A DNA stretch of 64,000 bases. Source: Paraburkholderia rhynchosiae (GTDB lineage Bacteria; Pseudomonadota; Gammaproteobacteria; Burkholderiales; Burkholderiaceae). The DNA lies in assembly GCF_002879865.1 (NCBI RefSeq), contig NZ_PNXY01000009.1, forward strand, positions 1 through 64,000, read 5' to 3'. Positions 24,679-34,255 of this stretch are shown piece after piece. The notes beneath the pieces are model-generated. The model saw only the letters and a list, made by a program, of their open reading frames with translations. It was not told the origin of the DNA and ran no database searches. The position numbers and the translations under genes are program-made. Positions within the stretch are counted from its first letter, which is position 1. Each line of letters starts with the position of its first letter.

Positions 24679-25485
24679 ATGGGACAGAAAATTCATCCGA
24701 CTGGCTTCCGTTTGGCCGTCAGCCGCAATTGGGCGTCGCGTTGGTACGCGAACAACAACAATTTCGCGGCGATGTTGCAGGAAGACATCGGTGTTCGTGA
24801 ATACCTGAAGAAGAAGCTGAAGAACGCTTCGGTCGGTCGCGTCGTTATCGAGCGTCCGGCGAAAAACGCGCGCATCACGATTTATAGCTCGCGTCCGGGT
24901 GTGGTCATCGGCAAGAAGGGCGAGGATATCGAACTGCTGAAGTCGGAACTGCAACGCCGCATGGGCGTTCCGGTCCACGTCAACATCGAAGAAATCCGCA
25001 AGCCGGAAACCGATGCGCAACTGATCGCCGATTCGATCACGCAACAGCTCGAGCGCCGGATCATGTTCCGCCGCGCGATGAAGCGTGCGATGCAAAACGC
25101 AATGCGTCTGGGTGCTCAAGGCATCAAGATCATGAGCGCTGGCCGCCTGAACGGTATCGAAATCGCCCGTACTGAATGGTATCGCGAAGGTCGCGTGCCG
25201 CTTCATACGCTGCGTGCAGATATCGACTACGCGACTTCGGAAGCGAAGACGACGTACGGCATCATCGGCGTGAAGGTGTGGGTCTACAAGGGCGACACGC
25301 TCGGCCGCAACGACGCACCGGTGGTTGAAGAAGTCGCGGAAGAAAAGCGTCCGCGCCGCAACGCACGTCCGGGTGGCGATCGCCGTCCGCGTCGCGATGG
25401 TGAAGGTGGTGGCCCGGCAGGTGCACGCCGTGGCGCTCCTCGTCGTGCTGGCGGTGCCGGCGGTGACGGGAAGACTGGAGAATAA
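24679..25485 (+). CDS. rpsC: 30S ribosomal protein S3 with an extended basic tail
   Basis: S3 lines the mRNA entry tunnel and helps unwind mRNA. The core has the type-II KH motif in [13 protein letters not shown] (about 74-86) and the C-terminal domain with [19 protein letters not shown]. The protein has 268 residues. After about residue 220 it continues with roughly 45 residues rich in Arg, Gly and Pro (repeated RRPRR, GGAGGD types), longer than the E. coli protein. It ends two bases before rplP. Confidence 0.97.
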   Translation: MGQKIHPTGFRLAVSRNWASRWYANNNNFAAMLQEDIGVREYLKKKLKNASVGRVVIERPAKNARITIYSSRPGVVIGKKGEDIELLKSELQRRMGVPVHVNIEEIRKPETDAQLIADSITQQLERRIMFRRAMKRAMQNAMRLGAQGIKIMSAGRLNGIEIARTEWYREGRVPLHTLRADIDYATSEAKTTYGIIGVKVWVYKGDTLGRNDAPVVEEVAEEKRPRRNARPGGDRRPRRDGEGGGPAGARRGAPRRAGGAGGDGKTGE

Positions 25486-25487
25486 CG

Positions 25488-25904
25488 ATGCTGCAACCGA
25501 AACGCAGAAAGTATCGCAAAGAGCAGAAGGGTCGTAACACCGGTGTCGCTACCCGCGGTAACGCGGTTTCGTTCGGTGAGTTCGGCCTGAAGGCTATCGG
25601 TCGTGGTCGCTTGACCGCGCGCCAGATTGAAGCGGCACGTCGCGCAATGACGCGTCACATCAAGCGTGGTGGCCGCATCTGGATCCGCATCTTCCCGGAC
25701 AAGCCGATCTCGCACAAGCCGGCTGAAGTACGGATGGGTAACGGTAAAGGTAACCCTGAGTACTACGTCGCAGAGATTCAACCGGGCAAGATGCTGTACG
25801 AAATGGATGGCGTAACCGAAGAGCTGGCACGCGAAGCGTTCCGTCTGGCTGCAGCTAAGCTGCCGCTGAAGACGACCTTCATCGTGCGCCAGCTCGGCGC
25901 CTAA
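25488..25904 (+). CDS. rplP: 50S ribosomal protein L16
   Basis: L16 contacts A- and P-site tRNA elbows and is a late assembly protein. The 138-residue length is standard, with the N-terminal [20 protein letters not shown] and the conserved loop around [20 protein letters not shown]. Its TAAGGAG stop overlaps the ribosome site of rpmC. Confidence 0.98.
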   Translation: MLQPKRRKYRKEQKGRNTGVATRGNAVSFGEFGLKAIGRGRLTARQIEAARRAMTRHIKRGGRIWIRIFPDKPISHKPAEVRMGNGKGNPEYYVAEIQPGKMLYEMDGVTEELAREAFRLAAAKLPLKTTFIVRQLGA

Positions 25905-25914
25905 GGAGTAAATG

Positions 25915-26109
25915 ATGAAGGCTTCCGAACTTCACCAGAAAGATCAGGCCGCGCTCAACAAGGAGCTGTCGGACCTGTTGAAGGCGCAATTCGGCCTGCG
26001 CATGCAACTCGCGACCCAGCAGCTCACGAACACGAGCCAGCTGAAGAAGGTCCGTCGCGACATCGCACGTGTGCGGACCGTCCTGACTGAGAAGGCGAAC
26101 CAGAAATGA
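25915..26109 (+). CDS. rpmC: 50S ribosomal protein L29
   Basis: L29 is a small helical protein next to L23 at the tunnel exit. ATG at 25915, six bases after GGAG, gives 64 residues starting [18 protein letters not shown]. The ATG at 25912 directly before it is spaced too closely. The stop overlaps the rpsQ start by four bases. Confidence 0.95.
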
Positions 26110-26378
26110 ACGATAGCGTAAAAACCTCGCTCAAGCGGACGCTGGTCGGCAAGGTCGTCAGCAACAAGATGGACAAGACGGTCACCGTGCTGGTCGAGCA
26201 CCGCGTGAAGCACCCGATCTACGGCAAGTACGTTGTGCGCTCGAAGAAGTACCACGCGCACGACGATGCAAACACGTACAACGAGGGCGACCTCGTTGAA
26301 ATCCAGGAAACTCGTCCGATTTCGAAGACGAAGGCTTGGGTCGTGGCTCGCCTGGTTGAGGCTGCTCGCGTCATCTGA
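26106..26378 (+). CDS. rpsQ: 30S ribosomal protein S17
   Basis: S17 is a primary 16S rRNA-binding OB-fold protein of the 30S body. The 90-residue sequence contains [19 protein letters not shown] and the [18 protein letters not shown] loop. It overlaps rpmC through ATGA. It is the last gene of the S10 segment before a 290-bp gap with its own promoter. Confidence 0.98.
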
Positions 26379-26422
26379 CGACGCAAAGTTGTAGAAGTAA
26401 TTGAAATCGCAGTAAGTTTCGC

Positions 26423-26460
26423 TTGCAAGACCGGGATTATTTGTTATAATCTCGGTCTTC
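26423..26460 (+). promoter_or_regulatory. Promoter of the spc unit overlapping a 14-bp inverted repeat
   Basis: TTGCAA (26423-26428), 16 nt, TATAAT (26445-26450). The bases AAGACCGGGATTAT (26427-26440) pair with ATAATCTCGGTCTT (26446-26459) around a 5-nt loop TTGTT, with one G-T pair. The last five bases of the -10 box form the start of the right arm. The arrangement matches the one before rplQ. CCCTCTTTT follows the stem. Confidence 0.85.
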
Positions 26461-26668
26461 CCTCTTTTATGGGAGCCCCGTCGCGGGCGAAGTTGGTGGG
26501 GGAAGCGGTTCAGGCGCCAGTCTGTTCCGAAGGATTCACCGGATTGCGATGGCGGGTTTCGTTTGCCGTCGCTGCTGTTCTAACCCAAGCAGCCGATTGG
26601 CTGACGGGACCAAGACTGACCGGGTGCGCCATGGTGGTGCGACCGGATTAAGTTGGGAAAGATAAACC
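26461..26668 (+). promoter_or_regulatory. Leader of rplN, about 200 nt
   Basis: If transcription starts just after the TATAAT at 26450, rplN has an untranslated leader of about 200 nt. It contains GC-rich segments able to fold, for example GGTGCGCC-ATGGTGGTGCGACC near 26622-26645. A 60-codon open frame at 26469 looks like chance. No regulatory class was recognised. Confidence 0.4.
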
Positions 26669-27037
26669 ATGATCCAGACCGAAACTCGGCTTGAAGTGGC
26701 CGACAACACGGGTGCGCGTGAAGTCATGTGCATCAAGGTGCTCGGCGGCTCGAAGCGTCGTTATGCCAGCATTGGCGACATCATCAAGGTGACCGTCAAA
26801 GAAGCAACGCCGCGCGGGCGCGTGAAGAAAGGCGAAATTTATAACGCCGTGGTGGTTCGTACCGCCAAGGGCGTGCGCCGTCAGGACGGCTCGCTGATCA
26901 AGTTCGATGGCAATGCCGCAGTGTTGTTGAATGCCAAGCTCGAACCTATTGGCACCCGTATTTTCGGGCCTGTCACGCGCGAGTTGCGCAGCGAACGATT
27001 TATGAAGATCGTTTCGTTGGCACCTGAAGTGCTGTAA
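26669..27037 (+). CDS. rplN: 50S ribosomal protein L14
   Basis: L14 is a beta-barrel protein at the subunit interface and the binding site of the silencing factor RsfS. The 122-residue sequence begins [20 protein letters not shown] and ends [12 protein letters not shown]. It opens the spc segment behind the promoter at 26423. The stop and the AAGGAG site of rplX are adjacent. Confidence 0.98.
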   Translation: MIQTETRLEVADNTGAREVMCIKVLGGSKRRYASIGDIIKVTVKEATPRGRVKKGEIYNAVVVRTAKGVRRQDGSLIKFDGNAAVLLNAKLEPIGTRIFGPVTRELRSERFMKIVSLAPEVL

Positions 27038-27046
27038 GGAGTCGCG

Positions 27047-27355
27047 ATGAACAAGATTCGCAAAGGTGACGAAGTTATCGTCATCACCGGCAAAGATAAA
27101 GGCAAGCGCGGCGTCGTGCTGTCCGTTGGCGAAGGCAAGGTCATTGTCGAGGGTATCAACCTCGTCAAGAAACACGTCAAGCCGAACCCGATGAAGGGTA
27201 CGACGGGTGGTGTTGAAGCCAAGACGATGCCGCTGCAAATTTCGAACGTCGCATTGGTCGACGCGAATGGCAAGGCATCGCGTGTAGGCATCAAGGTCGA
27301 GGGAGACAAGAAAGTCCGTTTCCTTAAGACGACTGGTGCCGAGCTGAGCGCCTGA
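27047..27355 (+). CDS. rplX: 50S ribosomal protein L24
   Basis: L24 initiates 50S assembly. Its 102 residues contain the KOW motif [20 protein letters not shown] and the [16 protein letters not shown] segment (here [12 protein letters not shown]). The ribosome site is AAGGAG. It is followed by rplE after 17 nt. Confidence 0.98.
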   Translation: MNKIRKGDEVIVITGKDKGKRGVVLSVGEGKVIVEGINLVKKHVKPNPMKGTTGGVEAKTMPLQISNVALVDANGKASRVGIKVEGDKKVRFLKTTGAELSA

Positions 27356-27372
27356 CGCTGCGGAGTAAAAAA

Positions 27373-27912
27373 ATGGCTCGTTTGCAAGAGTTTTACAAAG
27401 AAAAGGTTGTACCCGGCCTCATCGAGAAGTTCGGTTACAAGTCCGTGATGGAAGTGCCGCGCATCACCAAGATCACCCTGAACATGGGCCTTGGCGAAGC
27501 GGTTGCTGACAAGAAGATCATCGAAAACGCCGTTGGCGACCTGACGAAGATCGCAGGCCAGAAGCCGGTGATCACGAAGGCACGCAAGGCAATCGCTGGC
27601 TTCAAGATCCGTCAGGGCTACCCGATCGGTGCAATGGTCACGTTGCGTGGTCAGGCAATGTACGAATTTCTGGACCGTTTCGTGACGGTTGCGCTCCCCC
27701 GTGTGCGCGACTTCCGTGGCGTTTCGGGTCGTGCGTTCGACGGTCGCGGCAACTACAACATCGGTGTGAAAGAGCAGATCATTTTCCCCGAAATCGACTA
27801 CGACAAGATCGACGCACTGCGTGGGCTGAACATCAGCATCACGACAACTGCGAAGACCGACGACGAAGCAAAGGCTCTGCTCGCCAGCTTCAAGTTCCCG
27901 TTCAGAAACTGA
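27373..27912 (+). CDS. rplE: 50S ribosomal protein L5
   Basis: L5 binds 5S rRNA in the central protuberance. The 179-residue protein has [17 protein letters not shown] and [17 protein letters not shown], as expected. In E. coli, S8 represses the spc operon by binding near the L5 start. I did not recognise that structure in the short gap here. TGCGGAG precedes the start, and rpsN follows after seven bases. Confidence 0.98.
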   Translation: MARLQEFYKEKVVPGLIEKFGYKSVMEVPRITKITLNMGLGEAVADKKIIENAVGDLTKIAGQKPVITKARKAIAGFKIRQGYPIGAMVTLRGQAMYEFLDRFVTVALPRVRDFRGVSGRAFDGRGNYNIGVKEQIIFPEIDYDKIDALRGLNISITTTAKTDDEAKALLASFKFPFRN

Positions 27913-27919
27913 GGTTACC

Positions 27920-28225
27920 GTGGCTAAACTGGCACTGATCGAACGTGAAAAGAAGCGTGCTCGCCTCGCTGCTAAGTACGCGCCCAAGCGTGCAGAGTTG
28001 AAGGCGATCATTGGCGATATGAGCAAGTCGGACGAAGAGCATTACGCAGCACGTCTGGAACTGCAACAACTGCCGCGCAACTCTAACCCGACCCGTAAGC
28101 GCAATCGTTGCGCAATTACTGGTCGTCCGCGCGGTACGTTCCGTAAATTCGGGCTGGCGCGTAACAAGATTCGCGAAATCGCGTTCCGCGGCGAGATCCC
28201 TGGCCTGACCAAGGCGAGCTGGTAA
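27920..28225 (+). CDS. rpsN: 30S ribosomal protein S14
   Basis: S14 is a late-binding protein of the 30S head. The start is GTG at 27920 behind GAGG, giving 101 residues starting [15 protein letters not shown]. It is the long, zinc-free form: the region [17 protein letters not shown] has a single cysteine rather than the paired CxxC motifs of the short zinc form. It ends LTKASW. Confidence 0.97.
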   Translation: MAKLALIEREKKRARLAAKYAPKRAELKAIIGDMSKSDEEHYAARLELQQLPRNSNPTRKRNRCAITGRPRGTFRKFGLARNKIREIAFRGEIPGLTKASW

Positions 28226-28239
28226 TAGGAGAAACGTAA

Positions 28240-28635
28240 ATGAGCATGAGTGATCCTATCGCCGATATGCTGACTCGCATCCGCAACGCGCAGATGGTTG
28301 AGAAAGTCTCGGTGACTATGCCCTCGTCGAAAGTCAAGGTTGCGATTGCGCAGGTCCTGAAGGACGAAGGCTATATCGATGATTTCGCAGTGAAGTCCGA
28401 AGGTGCGAAGTCTGAATTGAATATCGTGTTGAAGTACTACGCTGGCCGTCCGGTCATCGAGCGCATTGAACGCGTCTCGAAGCCTGGTCTGCGTGTGTAC
28501 CGCGGCCGTAACGACATCCCCGTGGTCATGAATGGCCTGGGCGTGGCAATCGTGTCGACGCCGAAGGGCGTGATGACGGACCGCAAGGCGCGTGCAACGG
28601 GCGTTGGCGGCGAAGTCATCTGCTACGTCGCTTAA
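28240..28635 (+). CDS. rpsH: 30S ribosomal protein S8
   Basis: S8 is a primary 16S rRNA-binding protein and, in E. coli, the translational repressor of the spc operon. Its 131 residues start [17 protein letters not shown] and include the conserved [26 protein letters not shown] precedes the ATG. It is followed by rplF. Confidence 0.98.
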
Positions 28636-28653
28636 GGCCGAAAGGAGAGAAAC

Positions 28654-29184
28654 ATGTCTCGAGTAGGTAAGAGCCCGATCGCGCTGGAAGGCGCAGAAGT
28701 GGCCCTGAGCGACGATCGCATCACCGTCAAGGGTCCACTGGGTACGATTACGCAGGCGGCTAACCGCCTCGTGAAAGTGGTGAACGACAACGGCGTGGTG
28801 AAGATCGAGCCGGTTGACGAAAGCCGCGAAGCGAATGCGATGTCGGGCACGATGCGCGCACTGGTTGCGAACATGGTGAACGGCGTGACGAAGGGTTTCG
28901 AGCGCAAGCTGACGCTGGTTGGCGTTGGTTATCGCGCACAGGCGCAAGGCGACAAGCTGAATCTGTCGCTGGGTTTCTCGCACCCCGTGGTGCACCAGAT
29001 GCCGGAAGGCGTGAAGGCTGAAACCCCGTCGCAAACCGAAATCGTGATCAAGGGGATCGACAAGCAGAAAGTTGGCCAGGTCGCTGCAGAAGTGCGCGGC
29101 TATCGCCCGCCGGAGCCCTACAAGGGCAAGGGTGTGCGCTACGCCAACGAGGTCGTGATCCTCAAAGAAACGAAGAAGAAGTAA
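28654..29184 (+). CDS. rplF: 50S ribosomal protein L6
   Basis: L6 lies near the sarcin-ricin loop. The 176-residue protein starts [19 protein letters not shown] and carries the C-terminal signature [28 protein letters not shown] precedes the ATG. Neighbouring genes and spacing are typical of the spc cluster. Confidence 0.98.
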   Translation: MSRVGKSPIALEGAEVALSDDRITVKGPLGTITQAANRLVKVVNDNGVVKIEPVDESREANAMSGTMRALVANMVNGVTKGFERKLTLVGVGYRAQAQGDKLNLSLGFSHPVVHQMPEGVKAETPSQTEIVIKGIDKQKVGQVAAEVRGYRPPEPYKGKGVRYANEVVILKETKKK

Positions 29185-29196
29185 GGGTGCGCAATC

Positions 29197-29562
29197 ATGG
29201 ATAAGACTCAATCTCGCCTGCGCCGCGCTCGTCAGACGCGTATCAAGATCACTGAGCTGCAGGTCGCGCGTCTCGCCGTGCATCGCACGAACACGCACAT
29301 CTATGCGCAAGTGTTCTCGCCGTGCGGCACCAAGGTGCTCGCCAGCGCGTCGACGCTCGAGGCCGAAGTGCGTGCGCAACTGGCTGATCAAACGGGCAAG
29401 GGCGGCAACGTCGCTGCTGCTACGCTGATCGGTAAGCGCATTGCAGAAAAGGCTAAGGCTGCCGGCATCGAATCCGTCGCCTTCGACCGTTCGGGTTTCC
29501 GTTACCACGGCCGCGTGAAAGCGCTGGCTGATGCGGCGCGCGAAGCCGGACTCAAGTTCTAA
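29197..29562 (+). CDS. rplR: 50S ribosomal protein L18
   Basis: L18 brings 5S rRNA to the large subunit together with L5. The 121-residue sequence has a basic N-terminus ([17 protein letters not shown]) and the conserved [20 protein letters not shown]. It lies 12 bases after rplF and 14 before rpsE. Confidence 0.98.
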   Translation: MDKTQSRLRRARQTRIKITELQVARLAVHRTNTHIYAQVFSPCGTKVLASASTLEAEVRAQLADQTGKGGNVAAATLIGKRIAEKAKAAGIESVAFDRSGFRYHGRVKALADAAREAGLKF

Positions 29563-29576
29563 GGGAAGAATTCGTC

Positions 29577-30095
29577 ATGGCAAAGATGCAAGCGAAAGTT
29601 CAGGCTGACGAACGCGACGACGGCCTGCGCGAAAAGATGATTTCGGTCAACCGCGTGACCAAGGTCGTGAAGGGTGGCCGTATTCTCGGCTTCGCCGCAC
29701 TGACCGTGGTTGGCGACGGTGATGGCCGCGTCGGTATGGGCAAGGGCAAGGCGAAGGAAGTGCCGGTCGCTGTCCAGAAGGCGATGGAACAAGCCCGCCG
29801 CAATATGTTCAAGGTGCCGCTGAAGAACGGTACCCTGCAACACGAAGTGCACGGCAAGCACGGCGCATCGATGGTTCTCCTCGCTCCGGCGAAGGACGGT
29901 ACCGGTGTGATCGCTGGCGGCCCGATGCGCGCAGTGTTCGACGTAATGGGCGTGCAGAACGTTGTGGCCAAGAGCCACGGCTCGACGAATCCGTACAACC
30001 TCGTTCGTGCAACGCTCGACGGGCTGCGCAAGCAGTCCACGCCGGGCGACATCGCGGCGAAGCGCGGCAAGTCCGTCGAAGATATTCTGGGCTAA
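29577..30095 (+). CDS. rpsE: 30S ribosomal protein S5
   Basis: S5 affects decoding fidelity and, with S3 and S4, forms the mRNA entry site. The 172-residue sequence shows the S5 double-stranded-RNA-type domain ([20 protein letters not shown]) and the conserved [20 protein letters not shown]. Ribosomal-ambiguity and spectinomycin-site positions look unaltered. rpmD starts ten bases after its stop. Confidence 0.98.
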   Translation: MAKMQAKVQADERDDGLREKMISVNRVTKVVKGGRILGFAALTVVGDGDGRVGMGKGKAKEVPVAVQKAMEQARRNMFKVPLKNGTLQHEVHGKHGASMVLLAPAKDGTGVIAGGPMRAVFDVMGVQNVVAKSHGSTNPYNLVRATLDGLRKQSTPGDIAAKRGKSVEDILG

Positions 30096-30105
30096 GGTGG
30101 ACACC

Positions 30106-30288
30106 ATGTCTGATAAAACTGTCAAGGTCCAGCTCGTCAAGAGCCTGATCGGCACCCGCGAGACGCACCGTGCAACGGTGCGTGGCTTGGGTCTGCGCCG
30201 ACTCAACTCGGTTAGCGAGTTGCAGGACACGCCGGCCGTGCGCGGCATGATCAACAAGGTTTCGTACCTCGTTAAGGTCATCAGCTAA
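30106..30288 (+). CDS. rpmD: 50S ribosomal protein L30
   Basis: This small 23S-binding protein has 60 residues: [18 protein letters not shown] then [19 protein letters not shown] and [10 protein letters not shown]. The ATG at 30106, behind AAGGTGG, is chosen over a longer frame starting inside rpsE. It is followed by rplO after 29 nt. Confidence 0.96.
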   Translation: MSDKTVKVQLVKSLIGTRETHRATVRGLGLRRLNSVSELQDTPAVRGMINKVSYLVKVIS

Positions 30289-30317
30289 GCGGCTGACCAG
30301 GACTCAAGGAGTTGATA

Positions 30318-30752
30318 ATGGAATTGAATAACCTGAAGCCGGCCGAAGGCGCGAAGCACGCAAAGCGTCGCGTTGGTCGCGGCATCGGCTCCGGCCTCGG
30401 CAAAACCGCCGGCCGTGGTCACAAAGGTCAGAAGTCGCGTTCGGGCGGCTTTCACAAGGTTGGCTTCGAAGGCGGCCAAATGCCGCTGCAACGTCGCCTG
30501 CCTAAGCGTGGCTTCACCTCGCTGACGAAGGAATTCGTCGGTGAAGTGCGTCTCTCGGATCTGGAAAAGCTGCCGGTCGACGAAATCGATCTGTTGGCTC
30601 TGAAGCAAGCTGGCCTGGTTGGCGAGCTGATCAGGAGCGCCAAGATCATCGCGACGGGCGAGCTCAAGCGCAAGATCGTTGTGAAGGGTCTGGGTGCGAC
30701 GAAGGGTGCGCGCGCTGCTATCGAAGCAGCCGGCGGCTCTTTTGCCGAGTAA
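30318..30752 (+). CDS. rplO: 50S ribosomal protein L15
   Basis: L15 is an internal 50S protein that helps late assembly. ATG at 30318 with AAGGAG seven bases upstream gives 144 residues ([20 protein letters not shown]). A TTG at 30312 is in frame but less well placed. The glycine-rich extended N-terminal arm [19 protein letters not shown] is intact. It is followed by secY. Confidence 0.96.
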   Translation: MELNNLKPAEGAKHAKRRVGRGIGSGLGKTAGRGHKGQKSRSGGFHKVGFEGGQMPLQRRLPKRGFTSLTKEFVGEVRLSDLEKLPVDEIDLLALKQAGLVGELIRSAKIIATGELKRKIVVKGLGATKGARAAIEAAGGSFAE

Positions 30753-30798
30753 CGCGCAAGTTATTTGCCGTCACTAGCATTTGCATCGGAGAAGGTAC

Positions 30799-32145
30799 TT
30801 GGCTAACAGCCCGAGTCTCGCAAAACCCGGTCGCGGCGCGGCGAAGTTTGGCGATCTGCGTCGGCGGGCAGTGTTTCTGCTGCTGGCGCTGATTGTCTAC
30901 CGTATCGGCGCGCACATTCCGGTGCCGGGTATCGACCCGGACCAACTGGCGAAGTTGTTCCAGAGCCAGTCGGGCGGCATCCTTGGCATGTTCAACATGT
31001 TTTCGGGTGGCGCACTTTCGCGGTTCACGATTTTCGCGCTTGGGATCATGCCGTACATTTCGGCTTCGATCATCATGCAGTTGCTGGCTATTGTTTCGCC
31101 GCAACTGGAAGCGCTGAAAAAGGAAGGGCAGGCGGGACAGCGAAAGATCACGCAGTACACGCGTATCTTCACGGTCTTGCTGGCGACGTTCCAGGCATTC
31201 GGCATTGCCGTCGCCCTGGAAAATCAGCCGGCCCTGGTGATCGATCCGGGAATGGTGTTTCGGTTGACGACGGTCGTGACGCTGGTGACGGGCACGATGT
31301 TCCTGATGTGGCTGGGTGAGCAGATCACGGAGCGCGGGCTTGGCAACGGTATATCGATCATCATTTTCGGCGGTATTGCAGCGGGTTTCCCGAATGCAAT
31401 CGGTGGTCTTTTTGAACTGGTGCGAACCGGCTCGATGAGCATCATCTCGGCGATCATCGTCGTCGCGTTGATTGCTGCCGTGACGTATCTGGTGGTGTTC
31501 ATCGAACGCGGCCAGCGCAAGATTCTTGTGAATTACGCGAAGCGGCAAGTCGGTAACAAGATTTACGGCGGCCAATCCTCGCATTTGCCGCTGAAGTTGA
31601 ACATGTCGGGCGTGATTCCGCCGATCTTTGCATCGTCGATCATTCTCTTCCCGGCAACCATCCTGAACTGGTTCAGTTCGGGGTCGCGTACCAGCTGGTT
31701 CGCAGACACGCTGCACAACGTGGCCGAAGCCATTAAGCCCGGTCAACCCGTGTACGTGTTGCTGTACGCGTTGGCGATCGTTTTCTTCTGTTTCTTCTAC
31801 ACCGCATTGGTGTTCAACAGCAGAGAGACGGCCGACAACCTGAAAAAGAGTGGCGCTTTCGTTCCTGGCATCCGCCCGGGCGATCAAACGGCGCGATATA
31901 TCGACCGCATCCTGACGCGTCTGACGCTAGCCGGTGCGATCTACATCGTGTTTGTTTGTCTGCTGCCCGAGTTTCTGGTGCTGCGCTGGAACGTGCCGTT
32001 TTATTTTGGTGGAACGTCGCTGCTGATCATTGTCGTCGTCACAATGGATTTCATGGCGCAGGTGCAGTCGTACGTTATGTCGCAACAGTATGAATCGCTG
32101 CTGAAGAAAGCTAATTTCAAAGGCGGCGGCGTCCCGATGCGTTGA
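30799..32145 (+). CDS. secY: Preprotein translocase subunit SecY
   Basis: SecY is the channel subunit of SecYEG in the inner membrane. The start is TTG at 30799, seven bases after GGAG, giving 448 residues with the N-terminus [24 protein letters not shown] at 30781 would add six residues. Ten hydrophobic segments are visible, along with the pore-lining [16 protein letters not shown] and the cytosolic loop with [13 protein letters not shown]. Its stop lies nine bases before infA. Confidence 0.96.
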   Translation: MANSPSLAKPGRGAAKFGDLRRRAVFLLLALIVYRIGAHIPVPGIDPDQLAKLFQSQSGGILGMFNMFSGGALSRFTIFALGIMPYISASIIMQLLAIVSPQLEALKKEGQAGQRKITQYTRIFTVLLATFQAFGIAVALENQPALVIDPGMVFRLTTVVTLVTGTMFLMWLGEQITERGLGNGISIIIFGGIAAGFPNAIGGLFELVRTGSMSIISAIIVVALIAAVTYLVVFIERGQRKILVNYAKRQVGNKIYGGQSSHLPLKLNMSGVIPPIFASSIILFPATILNWFSSGSRTSWFADTLHNVAEAIKPGQPVYVLLYALAIVFFCFFYTALVFNSRETADNLKKSGAFVPGIRPGDQTARYIDRILTRLTLAGAIYIVFVCLLPEFLVLRWNVPFYFGGTSLLIIVVVTMDFMAQVQSYVMSQQYESLLKKANFKGGGVPMR

Positions 32146-32153
32146 AAGGACTT

Positions 32154-32372
32154 ATGGCCAAAGACGATGTTATCCAGATGCAGGGTGAAGTCATCGAAAA
32201 CCTGCCTAACGCTACCTTCAGGGTGAAGCTGGAAAACGGCCATGTCGTATTGGGACACATATCCGGCAAGATGCGGATGCACTACATCCGAATCCTGCCG
32301 GGCGACAAGGTGACGGTTGAATTGACGCCTTACGATCTGTCGCGTGCGCGGATCGTGTTCCGGGCGAAGTGA
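32154..32372 (+). CDS. infA: Translation initiation factor IF-1
   Basis: IF-1 is an S1-type OB-fold protein that occupies the 30S A site during initiation. ATG at 32154 after AAAGGA gives 72 residues, starting [20 protein letters not shown] and containing [18 protein letters not shown]. An upstream ATG at 32142 overlaps the secY stop and would add four residues. Sitting between secY and rpmJ is usual in betaproteobacteria. Confidence 0.97.
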   Translation: MAKDDVIQMQGEVIENLPNATFRVKLENGHVVLGHISGKMRMHYIRILPGDKVTVELTPYDLSRARIVFRAK

Positions 32373-32392
32373 TTTGAAAAAAGGGTAATATC

Positions 32393-32509
32393 ATGAAAGT
32401 GATGGCATCGGTTAAGCGCATTTGCCGCAATTGCAAGATCATCAAGCGCAAAGGCGTTGTGCGCGTGATTTGCAGCTCTGATCCGCGCCACAAACAGCGT
32501 CAAGGCTGA
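32393..32509 (+). CDS. rpmJ: 50S ribosomal protein L36
   Basis: This is a 38-codon gene encoding the smallest ribosomal protein. The sequence starts [20 protein letters not shown] and ends [11 protein letters not shown]. It is the zinc form, with CxxC in CRNC followed by a later Cys and His (VICSSDPRH). AAAGGGTAATATC precedes the ATG. It lies between infA and rpsM, as in other proteobacteria. Confidence 0.96.
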
Positions 32510-32551
32510 ACGCCGCGCTTTTTGCTTGCGCTTTTTGTTTGAGGAAAAACA

Positions 32552-32917
32552 ATGGCTCGTATCGCAGGGGTTAACATCCCGAATCACCAGCATACTGAAA
32601 TTGGCCTGACGGCTATTTACGGTGTCGGCCGCACGCGCTCGCGCGACATTTGCGTCGCAGCTGGTGTGGCATTTTCGAAGAAGGTCAAAGACCTGAACGA
32701 CGCAGACCTCGAAAAGCTGCGTGAAGAAGTCGGCAAGTTCATCGTTGAAGGCGATCTGCGCCGTGAAACGACGATGAACATCAAGCGCCTGATGGATCTC
32801 GGCTGCTACCGTGGCGTGCGGCATCGCAAGGGCTTGCCCCTGCGCGGCCAACGTACGCGTACGAATGCCCGTACGCGCAAGGGTCCGCGTCGTGCAGCGC
32901 AATCGCTGAAGAAGTAA
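32552..32917 (+). CDS. rpsM: 30S ribosomal protein S13
   Basis: S13 bridges the 30S head to the 50S subunit and touches P-site tRNA. The 121-residue protein begins [20 protein letters not shown] and ends with the basic tail [28 protein letters not shown] precedes the ATG. It opens the alpha segment. No separate promoter is seen here, and the gap from rpmJ is 42 nt. Confidence 0.98.
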   Translation: MARIAGVNIPNHQHTEIGLTAIYGVGRTRSRDICVAAGVAFSKKVKDLNDADLEKLREEVGKFIVEGDLRRETTMNIKRLMDLGCYRGVRHRKGLPLRGQRTRTNARTRKGPRRAAQSLKK

Positions 32918-32945
32918 GCGGAACTGACAGTTACAGGAAAACGTA

Positions 32946-33350
32946 ATGGCTAAGGCTTCGAACAACTCCGCGGCGCAACGCGTTCGCAAGAAGGTCAAGA
33001 AGAACGTCGCCGAGGGCGTGGTTCACGTTCACGCGTCGTTTAACAACACCATCATCACGATCACCGATCGTCAGGGCAATGCACTTGCCTGGGCAACGTC
33101 GGGTGGTCAGGGCTTCAAGGGTTCGCGTAAATCGACCCCGTTTGCAGCTCAGGTCGCAGCTGAATCGGCTGGCCGCGTGGCGATGGAATACGGCGTAAAG
33201 AACCTCGAAGTGCGGATCAAGGGCCCCGGTCCTGGCCGTGAGTCGGCGGTGCGTGCGTTGCATGGTCTTGGCATCAAGATCACCGCAATCTCCGACGTGA
33301 CCCCGGTCCCGCACAACGGCTGCCGTCCGCCGAAGCGTCGTCGTATCTAA
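32946..33350 (+). CDS. rpsK: 30S ribosomal protein S11
   Basis: S11 lies on the 30S platform near the Shine-Dalgarno helix. The 134-residue protein contains [20 protein letters not shown] and ends with the conserved [17 protein letters not shown], including the Asn-Gly pair that becomes isoaspartate in E. coli. A 158-bp structured gap follows before rpsD. Confidence 0.98.
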   Translation: MAKASNNSAAQRVRKKVKKNVAEGVVHVHASFNNTIITITDRQGNALAWATSGGQGFKGSRKSTPFAAQVAAESAGRVAMEYGVKNLEVRIKGPGPGRESAVRALHGLGIKITAISDVTPVPHNGCRPPKRRRI

Positions 33351-33508
33351 GACGCTGTTTTCGCTAGCGCCTGTTGCCGCCGGATGTAGTAAGCCCGGCG
33401 AAACAGGCTGCTTGCGCTATTGAATTGACTAAGCCCACCGTTCGACCCAAAGGGTTCGGACTAGCGCGAGTGCATGCATTCGCGTGACTAATCAACGAAG
33501 GAATCAAC
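33351..33508 (+). promoter_or_regulatory. Structured leader of rpsD
   Basis: This 158-nt gap has three stem-loops: GCCTGTT...AACAGGC enclosing CGCCGG/CCGGCG (about 33370-33409), CGACCC-AAA-GGGTTCG with one bulge (33443-33457), and a 10-bp near-palindrome CGCGAGTGCA / TGCATTCGCG (33465-33484) next to the ribosome site. S4 is an autogenous repressor in other bacteria, so this may be its target. TTGACT at 33425 lacks a fitting -10. Confidence 0.45.
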
Positions 33509-34132
33509 GTGGCACGTTATATCGGCCCTAAGGCCAAGCTGTCCCGCCGTGAAGGCACTGACCTCTTCCTGAAGAGCGCCCGTCGTTCGCTCGCTGACAA
33601 GTGCAAGCTTGACAGCAAGCCTGGCCAACATGGCCGCACCTCGGGTGCTCGTACGTCCGACTACGGCACGCAGCTGCGCGAAAAGCAAAAAGTGAAGCGC
33701 ATCTACGGTGTTCTCGAGCGTCAATTCCGCCGTTATTTCGCTGAAGCCGACCGCCTGAAGGGCAACACGGGTGAGAACCTGCTGCAATTGCTCGAATCGC
33801 GTCTGGATAACGTCGTGTATCGCATGGGTTTCGGCTCGACGCGCGCTGAAGCGCGTCAGCTCGTGAGCCACAAGGCGATCACGGTGAACGGCGTCGTGTC
33901 GAACATCCCGTCGATGCAAGTGAAGGCCGGCGACGTTGTCGCAGTGCGCGAACAGAAAAAGAAGCAAGCGCGTATTCTCGAAGCCCTGTCGCTGGCTGAG
34001 CAAGGCGGTCTGCCGAGCTGGGTCGCTGTCGATTCGAAGAAGTTCGAAGGCACGTTCAAGTCGAAGCCGGAACGCAGCGACATCGCTGGCGATATCAACG
34101 AAAGCCTGATCGTCGAATTGTATTCGCGGTAA
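33509..34132 (+). CDS. rpsD: 30S ribosomal protein S4
   Basis: S4 starts 30S assembly and is a known translational repressor of the alpha operon in enterobacteria. The start is GTG at 33509 after GAAGGAATC, giving 207 residues starting [20 protein letters not shown]. The S4 RNA-binding domain lies around 97-160 ([20 protein letters not shown]). The normal two-domain form is intact. Confidence 0.97.
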   Translation: MARYIGPKAKLSRREGTDLFLKSARRSLADKCKLDSKPGQHGRTSGARTSDYGTQLREKQKVKRIYGVLERQFRRYFAEADRLKGNTGENLLQLLESRLDNVVYRMGFGSTRAEARQLVSHKAITVNGVVSNIPSMQVKAGDVVAVREQKKKQARILEALSLAEQGGLPSWVAVDSKKFEGTFKSKPERSDIAGDINESLIVELYSR

Positions 34133-34255
34133 TCGGATTAACGGCCGGGGCACCCGATTGCGTTGCGCAAGGGGACGTCTCGGCTGTTTATTTTCAGGTT
34201 GTTACCGGTCAGCCTTATCGGTGTAACGAGCCGAGGGTATTGAAAAGGAAAACCT

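Noticed and set aside
26469..26651. 60-codon open frame in the rplN leader
   Set aside because: No Shine-Dalgarno, an atypical composition, and no recognisable protein. It is more likely untranslated leader.
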